A stretch of DNA of 64,000 nucleotides from Pseudaminobacter sp040045035 (GCF_040045035.1 NZ_JBDZDS010000005.1:266963-330962); one strand, 5' to 3'; shown: positions 26,022-36,011, counted from the stretch's first letter. Numbers and translations are program-made. The notes: generated from the sequence alone by a model not told the origin.

Positions 26022-26837
26022 ATGAAGAAGGTTTTCCTCGCCGCGACTGCACTTTTGGCAATGACGGCGCTTGCGGCTGCTGACGGTAGCGGTGGCAGCG
26101 GCGGTAATGGCAACGGCAATGGCAACGGCAATGTTGGCAACAACAACGGCAACAACAACGGCAATAATAATACCGGGAAGGACAATGGCAACAACAACGG
26201 TAACGACAATCGGGGCAGCAACAACGGCAACGAAAACGGGAACAACAATAAAGGCTCGCGCAACGGCAACGAAAACGGCAACGGCAATCGCGGCAGTGAC
26301 AACGGCAACATGAACGGCAACGACAACCGTGGCAGCCAAAACGGCAACCAGAACGGCAACCACAACCGCGGCAGCGGCAACGGCAACGCCAACGGTATCG
26401 GCAACAAAGGTAGCTACAACGGCAACGACAACGGCAACCACAACCGCGGCAGCGGCAACGGCAACGCCAACGGCATCGACAATAAAGGCTCGCACAACGG
26501 CAACGACAACGGCAACCATAACCGCGGCAATGGCAACGGCAATGGCAACGGCATTTCCAATGAAGGCTGGTACAACGGCAATTACAACGGCAACCACAAC
26601 CGCGGCGGCGGCAACGGCAATGGCAACGGCATTGCCAATAGCGGCCGGTACAACGGCAACTACAACGGCAACTACAACCGCGGCAACGCCAACGGCAACG
26701 CCAACGGCATACTGAATAGCGGCTGGTACAACGGCAACTACAACGGCAACCACAACCGCAGCGACCTCAACGGCAACATCAACGGCCTGCTGAACAGCGG
26801 CTCGTGGAACGGTAACTGGAACGGCAACTGGAACTGA
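26022..26837 (+). CDS. Secreted Asn/Gly-rich 13-residue repeat protein 1
   Basis: A 271-residue protein with a Sec signal peptide (MKKVFLAATALLAMTALAAA) and a Gly/Asn spacer, then 18 contiguous 13-residue repeats from residue 38 to the last residue. N5, G6, N7, N9, G10 and N13 are constant in every copy: x-G-S-x-N-G-N-x-N-G-x-x-N. Variable positions 4, 8 and 12 are polar in early copies. In the last 12 they alternate between small or aliphatic and aromatic sets, ending with L/I/L and then W/W/W. There is no cysteine. An AAGGGAAC site precedes the ATG. The regular spacing suggests a beta-solenoid or fibre subunit; I do not know a named family. Confidence 0.85.
   Translation: MKKVFLAATALLAMTALAAADGSGGSGGNGNGNGNGNVGNNNGNNNGNNNTGKDNGNNNGNDNRGSNNGNENGNNNKGSRNGNENGNGNRGSDNGNMNGNDNRGSQNGNQNGNHNRGSGNGNANGIGNKGSYNGNDNGNHNRGSGNGNANGIDNKGSHNGNDNGNHNRGNGNGNGNGISNEGWYNGNYNGNHNRGGGNGNGNGIANSGRYNGNYNGNYNRGNANGNANGILNSGWYNGNYNGNHNRSDLNGNINGLLNSGSWNGNWNGNWN
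26133..26834 (+). repeat. 39-bp tandem repeats (18 copies), paired into 78-bp units in the second half
   Basis: In-frame direct repeats coding the 13-residue units. From 26367 to 26834 they pair into six 78-bp units (26 residues, RG-S-GNGNANGI... then KGSYNGND...). The arms share many exact stretches such as AACGGCAACG, so the array is prone to slippage or recombination that would keep the frame. Confidence 0.88.
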
Positions 26838-26852
26838 TCCGCGTAGCGATCA

Positions 26853-26883
26853 GGGGTCGTCGCCCGCTCTGCGCGGCGGCCCC
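26853..26883 (+). terminator. Stem-loop between repeat genes 1 and 2
   Basis: GGGGTCGTCGC and GCGGCGGCCCC pair (11 bp with two G-U pairs) around a 9-base loop, 16 bases after the first repeat gene. It lacks a T-run, so a partial terminator or a 3'-end stabiliser that raises expression of gene 1 over gene 2 is more likely than a full stop. Confidence 0.45.
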
Positions 26884-26952
26884 ATGCCGGCAATCACCAA
26901 GCACCATTTTTCGACGCAGTGGTCTGGCCCTGCGCAAGTATGGGGAAAAACC

Positions 26953-27483
26953 ATGAACCAATTCAAATTGCTTCTCACCGGCGCGGCTGCGGCCGTGTGC
27001 TGTCTTTCTCTGGGAACGGAAACCGCCTCGAGCGGCCCGGTTTCCATGTCCGATATTGCCAGCATGAGCGCGGCCGCGGCCAATTATTCGTCATCAGGCA
27101 ACTACGGCTATGGCAACACCGGCACCGGCAATATCGGCGCCTTCAATAGCGGCACCGGCAATGTCGGCGCTTTCAACGGTAACGGAAATGCCTCTTCGAC
27201 GAGCGGCAACAACAACGTCGGCGCCTTCAACGGCAACCTGAACAGGGGAACGGACAACGGCAACGGCAACGTTGGTGCGCTCAACGGCAACCTGAACAAG
27301 GGTTCGCATAACGGCAGCGGCAACGTTGGTGCCCTGAACGGCAACCTGAACAAGGGTTCGTACAACGGCAACCACAATATCGGTTCGTTGAACGGCAACT
27401 ACAATGGCGGGAATCGCAACGGCAATTCCAACATTGGTTCAAACAACGGCAACAATAACGGAAACGGTAATCGCAATAAGTAA
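26953..27483 (+). CDS. Secreted Asn/Gly-rich 18-residue repeat protein 2
   Basis: A 176-residue protein with a signal peptide (LLLTGAAAAVCCLSLGTETA), a Ser/Ala-rich segment, and then NTGTGNIGAFNSGT leading into six 18-residue repeats that fill residues 69-176. Copies read GNVGALNGNLNKGSHNGS or close variants; the unit equals the 13-residue unit of the neighbours plus an inserted VGALN-like pentapeptide. The N-terminal repeats resemble the N-x-G-x-G repeats of mycobacterial PPE-MPTR proteins. The ATG at 26953 has GGGGAAA upstream; an earlier in-frame ATG at 26884 would bury the signal peptide. Confidence 0.83.
   Translation: MNQFKLLLTGAAAAVCCLSLGTETASSGPVSMSDIASMSAAAANYSSSGNYGYGNTGTGNIGAFNSGTGNVGAFNGNGNASSTSGNNNVGAFNGNLNRGTDNGNGNVGALNGNLNKGSHNGSGNVGALNGNLNKGSYNGNHNIGSLNGNYNGGNRNGNSNIGSNNGNNNGNGNRNK
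27157..27480 (+). repeat. 54-bp tandem repeats (6 copies)
   Basis: Six in-frame direct repeats coding the 18-residue units of repeat protein 2. Copies 3 and 4 are the most alike, which suggests the most recent duplication; the last copy is the most diverged. Confidence 0.82.
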
Positions 27484-27520
27484 CAGGAAATAAACATTTA
27501 GCGAAAGAAAGGAGGCGAAG

Positions 27521-28063
27521 ATGACAAAGGTTCCAACAGCGATCCAGCGTCTGCCGCTGATCCTGGTAACATCATTGTTCTTGTCTTCGCCATTCCTCAG
27601 TGCCGTCCATTCCGCCGACAGAAACGGTAACGCGAATGGCAGCGGCAATGCTGGCAGCCACAACGGCAATGGCAACGGAAACGGCAATGTCGGTTCCGAC
27701 AACGGGAATGGCAACGGCAACGACAATACCGGTTCCAATAATGGGAACAACAATGGCAATGGCAATGCCAGCAATGGCAATGGCAACAACAACGGCAACG
27801 GTAACGGCGGTAACGGAAACGGCAACGGCAACGGTAATGGCAATAGCAACGGCCATCATCATCACCCCAAGCCGCCCAAGCCCCCAAAGCCCCCCAAGCC
27901 GCCAACGCCTCCGCATCCGGTCAAGCCAATCGCCGGGACTGACGCTTCCGGCGGGGGTGGCGGTAGCGGCGGCGGCTGCATCACGGGTTACTCGGACTAC
28001 ACCGGTACCTGGTTTGGCTGCGGTTTCACGGGCCAGCCACTTTGGCCGAACCTTCACTTTTGA
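27521..28063 (+). CDS. Secreted Asn/Gly-rich repeat protein 3 with His/Pro/Lys linker and Cys-pair tail
   Basis: A 180-residue protein: signal peptide (cleavage near VHSA-D), five 13-residue repeats (residues 44-108, e.g. VGSDNGNGNGNDN), four His, then PKPP repeats (residues 116-130), a Gly-rich hinge and a compact C-terminus GCITGYSDYTGTWFGCGFTG with two Cys at about 153 and 167. The architecture of repeat, rigid Pro spacer and disulfide-capable tail suggests a cap or surface anchor for fibres made by its neighbours. A very strong AAAGGAGGCGAAG site precedes the ATG. It starts 37 bases after gene 2 and is likely co-transcribed with it. Confidence 0.83.
   Translation: MTKVPTAIQRLPLILVTSLFLSSPFLSAVHSADRNGNANGSGNAGSHNGNGNGNGNVGSDNGNGNGNDNTGSNNGNNNGNGNASNGNGNNNGNGNGGNGNGNGNGNGNSNGHHHHPKPPKPPKPPKPPTPPHPVKPIAGTDASGGGGGSGGGCITGYSDYTGTWFGCGFTGQPLWPNLHF
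27650..27844 (+). repeat. 39-bp tandem repeats (5 copies)
   Basis: Five in-frame 39-bp repeats coding 13-residue units of repeat protein 3. They share the N5-G6-N7-x-N9-G10-x-x-N13 frame with protein 1, except that copies 4 and 5 are shifted towards plain NGNG runs. Confidence 0.8.
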
Positions 28064-28072
28064 TTTCCCTAT

Positions 28073-28104
28073 GGAATAGGACTGGCCGCTAACGGTCCTA
28101 TTCC
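28073..28104 (+). terminator. Stem-loop ending the repeat-gene cluster
   Basis: A perfect 10-bp stem, GGAATAGGAC and GTCCTATTCC, with a 12-base loop, starting 9 bases after the third repeat gene. No T-run follows, so it may need Rho or act as a 3' stabiliser, but the position fits a terminator. Confidence 0.6.
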
Positions 28105-28133
28105 CGCCCGCGCCCGTCCCCCGCGCCGGCGCG

Positions 28134-28193
28134 AAGGCCTGGCTGCTGAGGGAGCCTCTTTCACAAGAAGAGGTTTCTTTGGTGCCAGGCCTT
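28134..28193. repeat. Nested inverted repeat upstream of the acyl-CoA synthetase gene
   Basis: Outer arms AAGGCCTGGC (28134-28143) and GCCAGGCCTT (28184-28193) are perfect 10-bp complements. Inside them CCTCTT (28155-28160) and AAGAGG (28168-28173) form a second stem. The whole could fold as one long RNA hairpin or a DNA cruciform. It lies 139 bases before the synthetase start. Confidence 0.5.
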
Positions 28194-28332
28194 TGGCTTT
28201 GCGAGGCGCTGGGCTCCGCCCCGGTACGCCTCGGGCGAGGGGTTTGGTTGACGTCGTCGTTCCGCAGCCTTATCCACGTCCTGTCCAGCCTGGCGGCCTT
28301 CCTGCCGTCAGGGCGCAGACCAGGGTTTACGC

Positions 28333-29994
28333 TTGCTCGAACGGCGCGACGACTACGAAAGTCTTTACCGCGATTTCCGCTGGAGGATTCCGCATCGTTT
28401 CAACATCGGCGTCGCGGTGTCCGACCATTGGGCATTTCGCGAGCCCGACCGGCCCGCACTGCTCGACTACGGCGCCGAAGGCAAGGCCGCCCGGTTGACG
28501 TTCGGTGAGCTTGCGGCCCGCTCCAACGCCTTCGCCAATGGATTGCACCGGCTCGGCGTCCGGCGCGGCGACCGCGTCGCGCTGCTGTTGCCGCAGTGCT
28601 TCGAGACGATCATCGCCCACGTCGCCATCTACAAGCTCGGCGCCATCGCGGTTCCGCTGGCGCTCCTGTTCGGCGTCGAGGCGCTGGAATACCGCCTCCA
28701 AACGGCCGGCGTGAAGCTTGTCGTCACCAACTCGGCCGGCTGCGCCAAGCTCGCCGCCATCGCCGGCCGCCTTGGCGGGCTGGAAGACATCGTCTCCATC
28801 GACGGAGCGGAGCGCGGCGCGCAGGATTTCCACCGTATCCTTGCCAGCCAGCCGGCGTCGTTCGCTGCCGAGGACACGTCGCCGGACGATCCGGCGCTGA
28901 TGATCTTCACCTCGGGCACGACCGGGCCGCCCAAGGGCGCGTTGCATGGGCATCGCGTGTTGCTGGGCCACCTGCCGGGCGTGCAGACGGCATATGAATT
29001 CTTGCCCCAGCCGGGCGACCTGATGTGGACGCCGGCTGACTGGGCCTGGGCCGGCGGCCTGCTCAACGCTCTTTTGCCGGCGCTCTATTTCGGCGTGCCG
29101 GTGGTGGCGAGCCGCTTCGACAAGTTCGATCCGGAGGCCGCCCTCGGCCTCATCGAGAAGATGCAGGTGCGCACCGCCTTCATCCCGCCGACTGCGCTGA
29201 GGATGCTGAAGGGCGTTTCCGGCGCAAGCAAGCGTTTCCGGCTCGGCCTGCGCAGCGTGGGTTCGGCCGGCGAGGCGCTCGGGCGCGAAACCTATGAGTG
29301 GGCGCAGGCCGAGCTTGGCCTGACGGTCAACGAATTCTATGGCCAGACCGAGTGTAACATCGTGCTGTCGTCCTGCGCTGCGCTCGGCGTGACCCGTGGG
29401 GGTGCGATCGGCAAGGCCGTGCCGGGGCATTCGGTCGGGATCATCGACGGCGAAGGACGCCGCCTCCCCGCCGGCGAGATCGGCCAGATCGCGGTGCGGC
29501 GCCCGGACCCGGTGATGTTCCTCGAATACTGGCAAAACCCGGATGCCACCGCGAAAAAATTCATCGGCGACTGGATGACCACCGGCGACCAGGGCGTGGA
29601 GGACGAAGCCGGCTACATCCATTTCTTCGGCCGCGACGACGACGTCATCACCTCTGCCGGCTTCCGCATCGGCCCCGGTGAAATCGAGGATTGCCTGACC
29701 GGCCATCCGGCAGTGGCCCTGGCCGCCGCCGTCGGCAAGCCCGACGCGCTGCGCACCGAGATCGTCAAGGCCTATGTCGTGTTGAAGGACGGTTTTGCCG
29801 GCGACGCGGCGCTGGCCGAGGAAATCAGGCTGTGGGTGCGCGAGCGCCTTTCGGCGCATGAATATCCGCGCGAGGTGGAGTTCGTGGATTCAATGCCGCT
29901 GACCACCAGCGGCAAGGTCATCCGACGCATCTTTCGCGAACGGGCAAGGCGCGAGGCCAAGCTCTCGACCCCCGAAACCGTCAGTCCCGCTTGA
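28333..29994 (+). CDS. Acyl-CoA synthetase (AMP-forming), AcsA/medium-chain type
   Basis: A 553-residue adenylate-forming enzyme that activates a carboxylic acid with ATP and CoA. Core motif IFTSGTTGPPKGALHGH is at residues about 194-210, NEFYGQTECN at about 334, DWMTTGDQG at about 415, and the C-terminal catalytic Lys in TTSGKVIRRIFRE. The N-terminus DYESLYRDFRWRIPHRFNIGV matches acetyl/medium-chain synthetase-like proteins. The only suitable start is TTG at 28333, since no in-frame ATG or GTG lies close by. The chain length of the substrate is not decidable. Its stop overlaps the convergent acyltransferase gene by 14 bases. Confidence 0.9.
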   Translation: MLERRDDYESLYRDFRWRIPHRFNIGVAVSDHWAFREPDRPALLDYGAEGKAARLTFGELAARSNAFANGLHRLGVRRGDRVALLLPQCFETIIAHVAIYKLGAIAVPLALLFGVEALEYRLQTAGVKLVVTNSAGCAKLAAIAGRLGGLEDIVSIDGAERGAQDFHRILASQPASFAAEDTSPDDPALMIFTSGTTGPPKGALHGHRVLLGHLPGVQTAYEFLPQPGDLMWTPADWAWAGGLLNALLPALYFGVPVVASRFDKFDPEAALGLIEKMQVRTAFIPPTALRMLKGVSGASKRFRLGLRSVGSAGEALGRETYEWAQAELGLTVNEFYGQTECNIVLSSCAALGVTRGGAIGKAVPGHSVGIIDGEGRRLPAGEIGQIAVRRPDPVMFLEYWQNPDATAKKFIGDWMTTGDQGVEDEAGYIHFFGRDDDVITSAGFRIGPGEIEDCLTGHPAVALAAAVGKPDALRTEIVKAYVVLKDGFAGDAALAEEIRLWVRERLSAHEYPREVEFVDSMPLTTSGKVIRRIFRERARREAKLSTPETVSPA

Positions 29995-31264
29995 GCAGGC
30001 CGCGCATCCGATTGCGCAGCAAGCGCGCCAGGTTGCGCGTTTCGGTGTAGAGGTGAAGCTGCGACGCCGCCTGGCGGGTGGCGCGGTCCGCGTCGGGGGT
30101 TAGCCCGATCAGCGCGGTGCCGAACGTGCGCCGCTCAGACCATAGCCGGCTCATCATCGGGTGATCCGGCACAGCGCAGGAGTCGGTCATGACGACGTTG
30201 GGATCGTCGAGATGCTGCCGGGTCACCTCGATCATCAGCAGCGTGCCGGGGGAATAGGCGCTGTAGCGTTCGTCATAGGCCGTCTTCCAGGTATAGGCCA
30301 CGCCCGCCTCGATGAAGACGACGAGGCAGGCGACGGCCTCGCCATTCAGCGTCAGCAGGTGGATGCGGCACAGATCGCGCTCGGCAAGGCAATGCACGGC
30401 CTCGCGCGCGAAGGCGGCGCGGTAGCGGTCGGCGGCCATGGCGGTGCGCCTGCGGCCCTTCCAGCCGGCAGCCTCGAGCGTGAGGAAGGTCTCGAGCGCG
30501 TTGCGGATCTCGTCCTCACCGCGCGCCACGACATGCTCGAGCTGCCCGTGTTCGGCCAGCCGCCGCTTCAGCCGGCGGAACTCGCGGTAGTGGTGTTGCC
30601 GCAGTGAGGCCTTGAGATAGTCGTCTCCTTCGAGCTGGCTTTGGAGGAAGGGTCGCTCCACCTCGTTGGTGATGGCGATCGGCAGGCCGCGTGTCTCGGC
30701 CACGCGCCGCAGAACGCCGGCGACGGGCCCGTCAAGCAGCATATCTGGCACGACGAAGACCTTAGGCAGCTTCAGATGCGGGCGTGCCAGCATCGCGAAG
30801 AAGTCCTCGACCACGCCTTCGGGGTCGTCGCGGTCGAGCAGCGGCGTGCCGCGCGGGCCGAAAGGGCTCGCCCAGCTGCGCAGGATCGGGACGCCGAGCG
30901 GGATGCTCGGCCGCTCCACCGAATAGGGCACCAACAGGCGCAGGCGGCTGCGATATTCGTCGCCGTCGCGGATGACCGCCAGGCGCACCTCGCGGTCTTC
31001 CAGGCGCGGCATCGCTGGCGCCAGGAAGCGCGGGTTGAAGAAGACGTTGGATTCCACCGTCCGCGTGCTCAGATGGTCGAGTTCCTCGATCAGGTCGAAC
31101 CCGGCCGAGGCGGGATAGATTGCCAGCCGGCGCGGCGGGCGACTGTTGGCCGCGAGCTCCACATGGGCGGGGTCGACAGCCTTGCCGCCGAGGTCGGCGA
31201 AGCCCGAGATCATCGTGCCGGCCGGGCCGGCGCTGGTTTCCTCGACAAGCGGAACGGCTGCCAT
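29981..31264 (-). CDS. CelD/FemAB-like GNAT acyltransferase
   Basis: A 427-residue protein with the Acetyltransf_6 (CelD/BcsL) fold in its C-terminal half: LKASLRQHHYREFRRLKRRLAEHG, LEAAGWKGRRRTAM and HLLTLNGEAVACLVVFIEAGVAYTWKTAYDERYSAYSPGTLL. Such proteins acylate polysaccharides or take part in exopolysaccharide synthesis. Start ATG at 31264 overlaps the flippase stop (TGATG), so the two genes are translationally coupled and probably act on the same polymer. Confidence 0.87.
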   Translation of the reverse strand: MAAVPLVEETSAGPAGTMISGFADLGGKAVDPAHVELAANSRPPRRLAIYPASAGFDLIEELDHLSTRTVESNVFFNPRFLAPAMPRLEDREVRLAVIRDGDEYRSRLRLLVPYSVERPSIPLGVPILRSWASPFGPRGTPLLDRDDPEGVVEDFFAMLARPHLKLPKVFVVPDMLLDGPVAGVLRRVAETRGLPIAITNEVERPFLQSQLEGDDYLKASLRQHHYREFRRLKRRLAEHGQLEHVVARGEDEIRNALETFLTLEAAGWKGRRRTAMAADRYRAAFAREAVHCLAERDLCRIHLLTLNGEAVACLVVFIEAGVAYTWKTAYDERYSAYSPGTLLMIEVTRQHLDDPNVVMTDSCAVPDHPMMSRLWSERRTFGTALIGLTPDADRATRQAASQLHLYTETRNLARLLRNRMRGLLKRD

Positions 31265-32676
31265 CAGAGGGCCTCCTCTCGGGCTTGCGTTGCAGGCATG
31301 AAGATCGCCATGACGATGCCGAGCTTGCGCCAGACGGTGAAGGAAAGCGCGCTTGCCTCGAAGGCCATGGCAACCGTGGTGGCGATCGCGGCGCCCCACA
31401 GGCCGAAATGCGGAATGAACAGCACGTTCAGGCCGATATTGATCGCCAGCGTCAGCGCATAGACCAGCGCGCAGATGTTCTGGTTGCCGCTCATGGTCAG
31501 CAGGCTCTCGCAGGGGCCAACAGCAGCCCGGGCGACAACCCCCAGCGTCAGCAGGAACAGCAGCGGATAGCCCGTGTCGAAGCCGGGGCCGAACAGCATC
31601 AGCATCGGCTTGCCGAGCGCCAGAACGGCGAGCGCCATCGCGACCGAGGGCCAGAACGTCCAGGACACGGTTTCGCGCGCGAAGTCGGCGAGGCGGTCGG
31701 GGTCGCCATGGGTGAATTGCGCATAGCGCTGAGCGACGCCTGCCTTGACCGCGAAATAGACGAAGTGGACCAGAGCCAGTGTCTTCACCGTGGCGAAGTA
31801 GACAGCGACGTCCTGCGGCTCCATATAGGCGCCGACCATCAGCACGTCGGCATTGGTCAGGATGAAGAAGAAGCTTTCGACCAGGAAGATCGGCACCGAG
31901 ACTATGAACCAGCTGCGCAGATAGGTCTTGCGCGGCCCGGGGCCGACCTTGGCGTCGACACGGCCGGTGACGCTGACGAGTTGCACGATCGTCGTGGCGT
32001 AGGTGGCCAGGATCGCGGCGAACACGGCCGTCGTCGCCGTGGGCGGATAGCCGACGAGCAGGGCGCCGGCCATGAAGACCAGGATGAGGACGGGGCGGGT
32101 GAGGTAGGTCGGCGACAGCGCCGAAATCGCCCAGGAGTGCGCCCGCGAGATGCCCTGCAGCACATCCGACAGCGCGATCATCGGCATGCAGATGACGCCG
32201 AGCATGAAGGGTATGACGTAGTAGCTCTCGATCAGGTCGGAGCACAGCCAGATGCCCAGCGCGCCGAGGCCGGCCATGAGCGTGGCGGAGATGAGCGAGA
32301 ACAGGCGGCTGGCAAGCAGCATGCCGCGCAGTTCCGCCAGCATGCCCTTTTCCCGGTATTCGGGGATGAAGCGGATGACGGAGGTGTGGAAGCCGAGGCA
32401 GGCCAGGTTGCCGATGATGATCATCGTCACCCAGACCAGCACGAAGATGCCGTATTCGAAACCGCCCATCCAGCGCGCCAGAAGCACCTGGCTGACGAAG
32501 GCGATGACGGCGCTGACGATGCGGATGGCGAAGGCGATCAGCGACATGCGGCCGGCTTCGCCGCGCTCGTCGGCGGAGAACAATATTGCGTCGATCCGGC
32601 TAAGCAGCGGCCGCAGGCGAAGCGCCAGCGGCGCCGGCAGGAAACGCTCGGCCGTCATTGCTGCGGAAAAGCGCAC
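31264..32676 (-). CDS. Polysaccharide flippase (MOP/Wzx-like membrane protein)
   Basis: A 470-residue protein with 12-14 helices. The first repeat, GRMSLIAFAIRIVSAVIAFVSQVLLARWMGGFEYGIFVLVW, is the classic start of O-antigen/EPS flippases, which move lipid-linked sugars across the inner membrane. Starts are GTG at 32676 or ATG at 32658. It forms a coupled pair with the CelD-like acyltransferase; no glycosyltransferase or polymerase is nearby, so the rest of the pathway lies elsewhere. Confidence 0.9.
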   Translation of the reverse strand: MRFSAAMTAERFLPAPLALRLRPLLSRIDAILFSADERGEAGRMSLIAFAIRIVSAVIAFVSQVLLARWMGGFEYGIFVLVWVTMIIIGNLACLGFHTSVIRFIPEYREKGMLAELRGMLLASRLFSLISATLMAGLGALGIWLCSDLIESYYVIPFMLGVICMPMIALSDVLQGISRAHSWAISALSPTYLTRPVLILVFMAGALLVGYPPTATTAVFAAILATYATTIVQLVSVTGRVDAKVGPGPRKTYLRSWFIVSVPIFLVESFFFILTNADVLMVGAYMEPQDVAVYFATVKTLALVHFVYFAVKAGVAQRYAQFTHGDPDRLADFARETVSWTFWPSVAMALAVLALGKPMLMLFGPGFDTGYPLLFLLTLGVVARAAVGPCESLLTMSGNQNICALVYALTLAINIGLNVLFIPHFGLWGAAIATTVAMAFEASALSFTVWRKLGIVMAIFMPATQAREEAL

Positions 32677-32878
32677 GCACTATTCTCCGATCTTCCACAT
32701 GATCTCTGAGCCATAGGCGAGACTCTTTAAGAAACGGTTCGGGGTCGTGTCTGGCGGGCGGTTTCCACGGCGTGAAATTCCGTCTTGACCTCAACCTTGG
32801 TTGAGGTCGCATAGCTGTGTCCGCTCAGGCCTCGCTTGCATGAACTTGCTGGAGAGAGCCCATCTCAGAGAGGACATC

Positions 32879-33217
32879 ATGCTTCAAGACAAGACTGTAA
32901 ACGGACGCGTCTACCGAATGGATCAGTTCGCCGTTCCCAACCGGGCGCGCGACGAATTTCTGCAGAGGGTGCGCCAGACGCACGAAGTGCTGCGAACGCA
33001 GCCCGGCTTCCTGCAGGATTTCGTGTTGGAGCGGTCTTCGGGCGAGGGCGAATACAATCTCGTCACCATCGTCGAGTGGGAAGACGAGGCTGTCGTGGAA
33101 CGCGCCAAGTCCGCCGTGCGGGACATGCACCGGCAGATTGGTTTCAACCCACCGGAATTCATGGCAAGGCTTGGCATAAGGGCAGCCATCGCGACCTACG
33201 GCCATGTCCGCCAATAA
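32879..33217 (+). CDS. Antibiotic-biosynthesis-monooxygenase (ABM) domain protein
   Basis: A 112-residue single-domain protein with the ABM dimeric alpha-beta barrel pattern: RMDQFAVPNRARDEFLQRVRQTHEVLRTQPGFLQDFVLER and YNLVTIVEWEDEAVVERAKSAV. Members include quinol monooxygenases, haem-degrading enzymes and many of unknown role. The ATG at 32879 lies 5 bases after an AGAGAGGA site; an ATG 39 bases upstream is an alternative. Confidence 0.83.
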   Translation: MLQDKTVNGRVYRMDQFAVPNRARDEFLQRVRQTHEVLRTQPGFLQDFVLERSSGEGEYNLVTIVEWEDEAVVERAKSAVRDMHRQIGFNPPEFMARLGIRAAIATYGHVRQ

Positions 33218-33220
33218 CAG

Positions 33221-33250
33221 AAAGGCCCGACCCTTCAAGGTCGGGCCTTT
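33221..33250. terminator. Perfect terminator hairpin between convergent ABM gene and secA
   Basis: AAAGGCCCGACC and GGTCGGGCCTTT form a perfect 12-bp stem with a CTTCAA loop, immediately after the ABM stop and 35 bases before the secA stop. With A-run and T-run on both sides it can serve both strands. Confidence 0.85.
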
Positions 33251-33284
33251 GTAAGAGGCGTTAGAGCTCGCTGTTCGCTGTCGC

Positions 33285-36011
<2,727 letters not shown>

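Noticed and set aside
26133..26834. Regular 39-bp repeats that at first sight look like a CRISPR-type array
   Set aside because: The repeats are contiguous, in frame, without spacers, and lie fully inside a coding region with signal peptide and ribosome site; no cas genes are present.
25995..27849. Long Val/Ala/Leu-rich open frames on the minus strand opposite the repeat genes
   Set aside because: They are the mirror of AAC/GGC-rich codons, have no ribosome sites, and end or start at arbitrary places within the repeats.
31265..32245. An N-terminal extension of the CelD-like protein running into the flippase gene
   Set aside because: It is out of frame with the well-supported flippase; the acyltransferase starts at 31264, coupled to the flippase stop.
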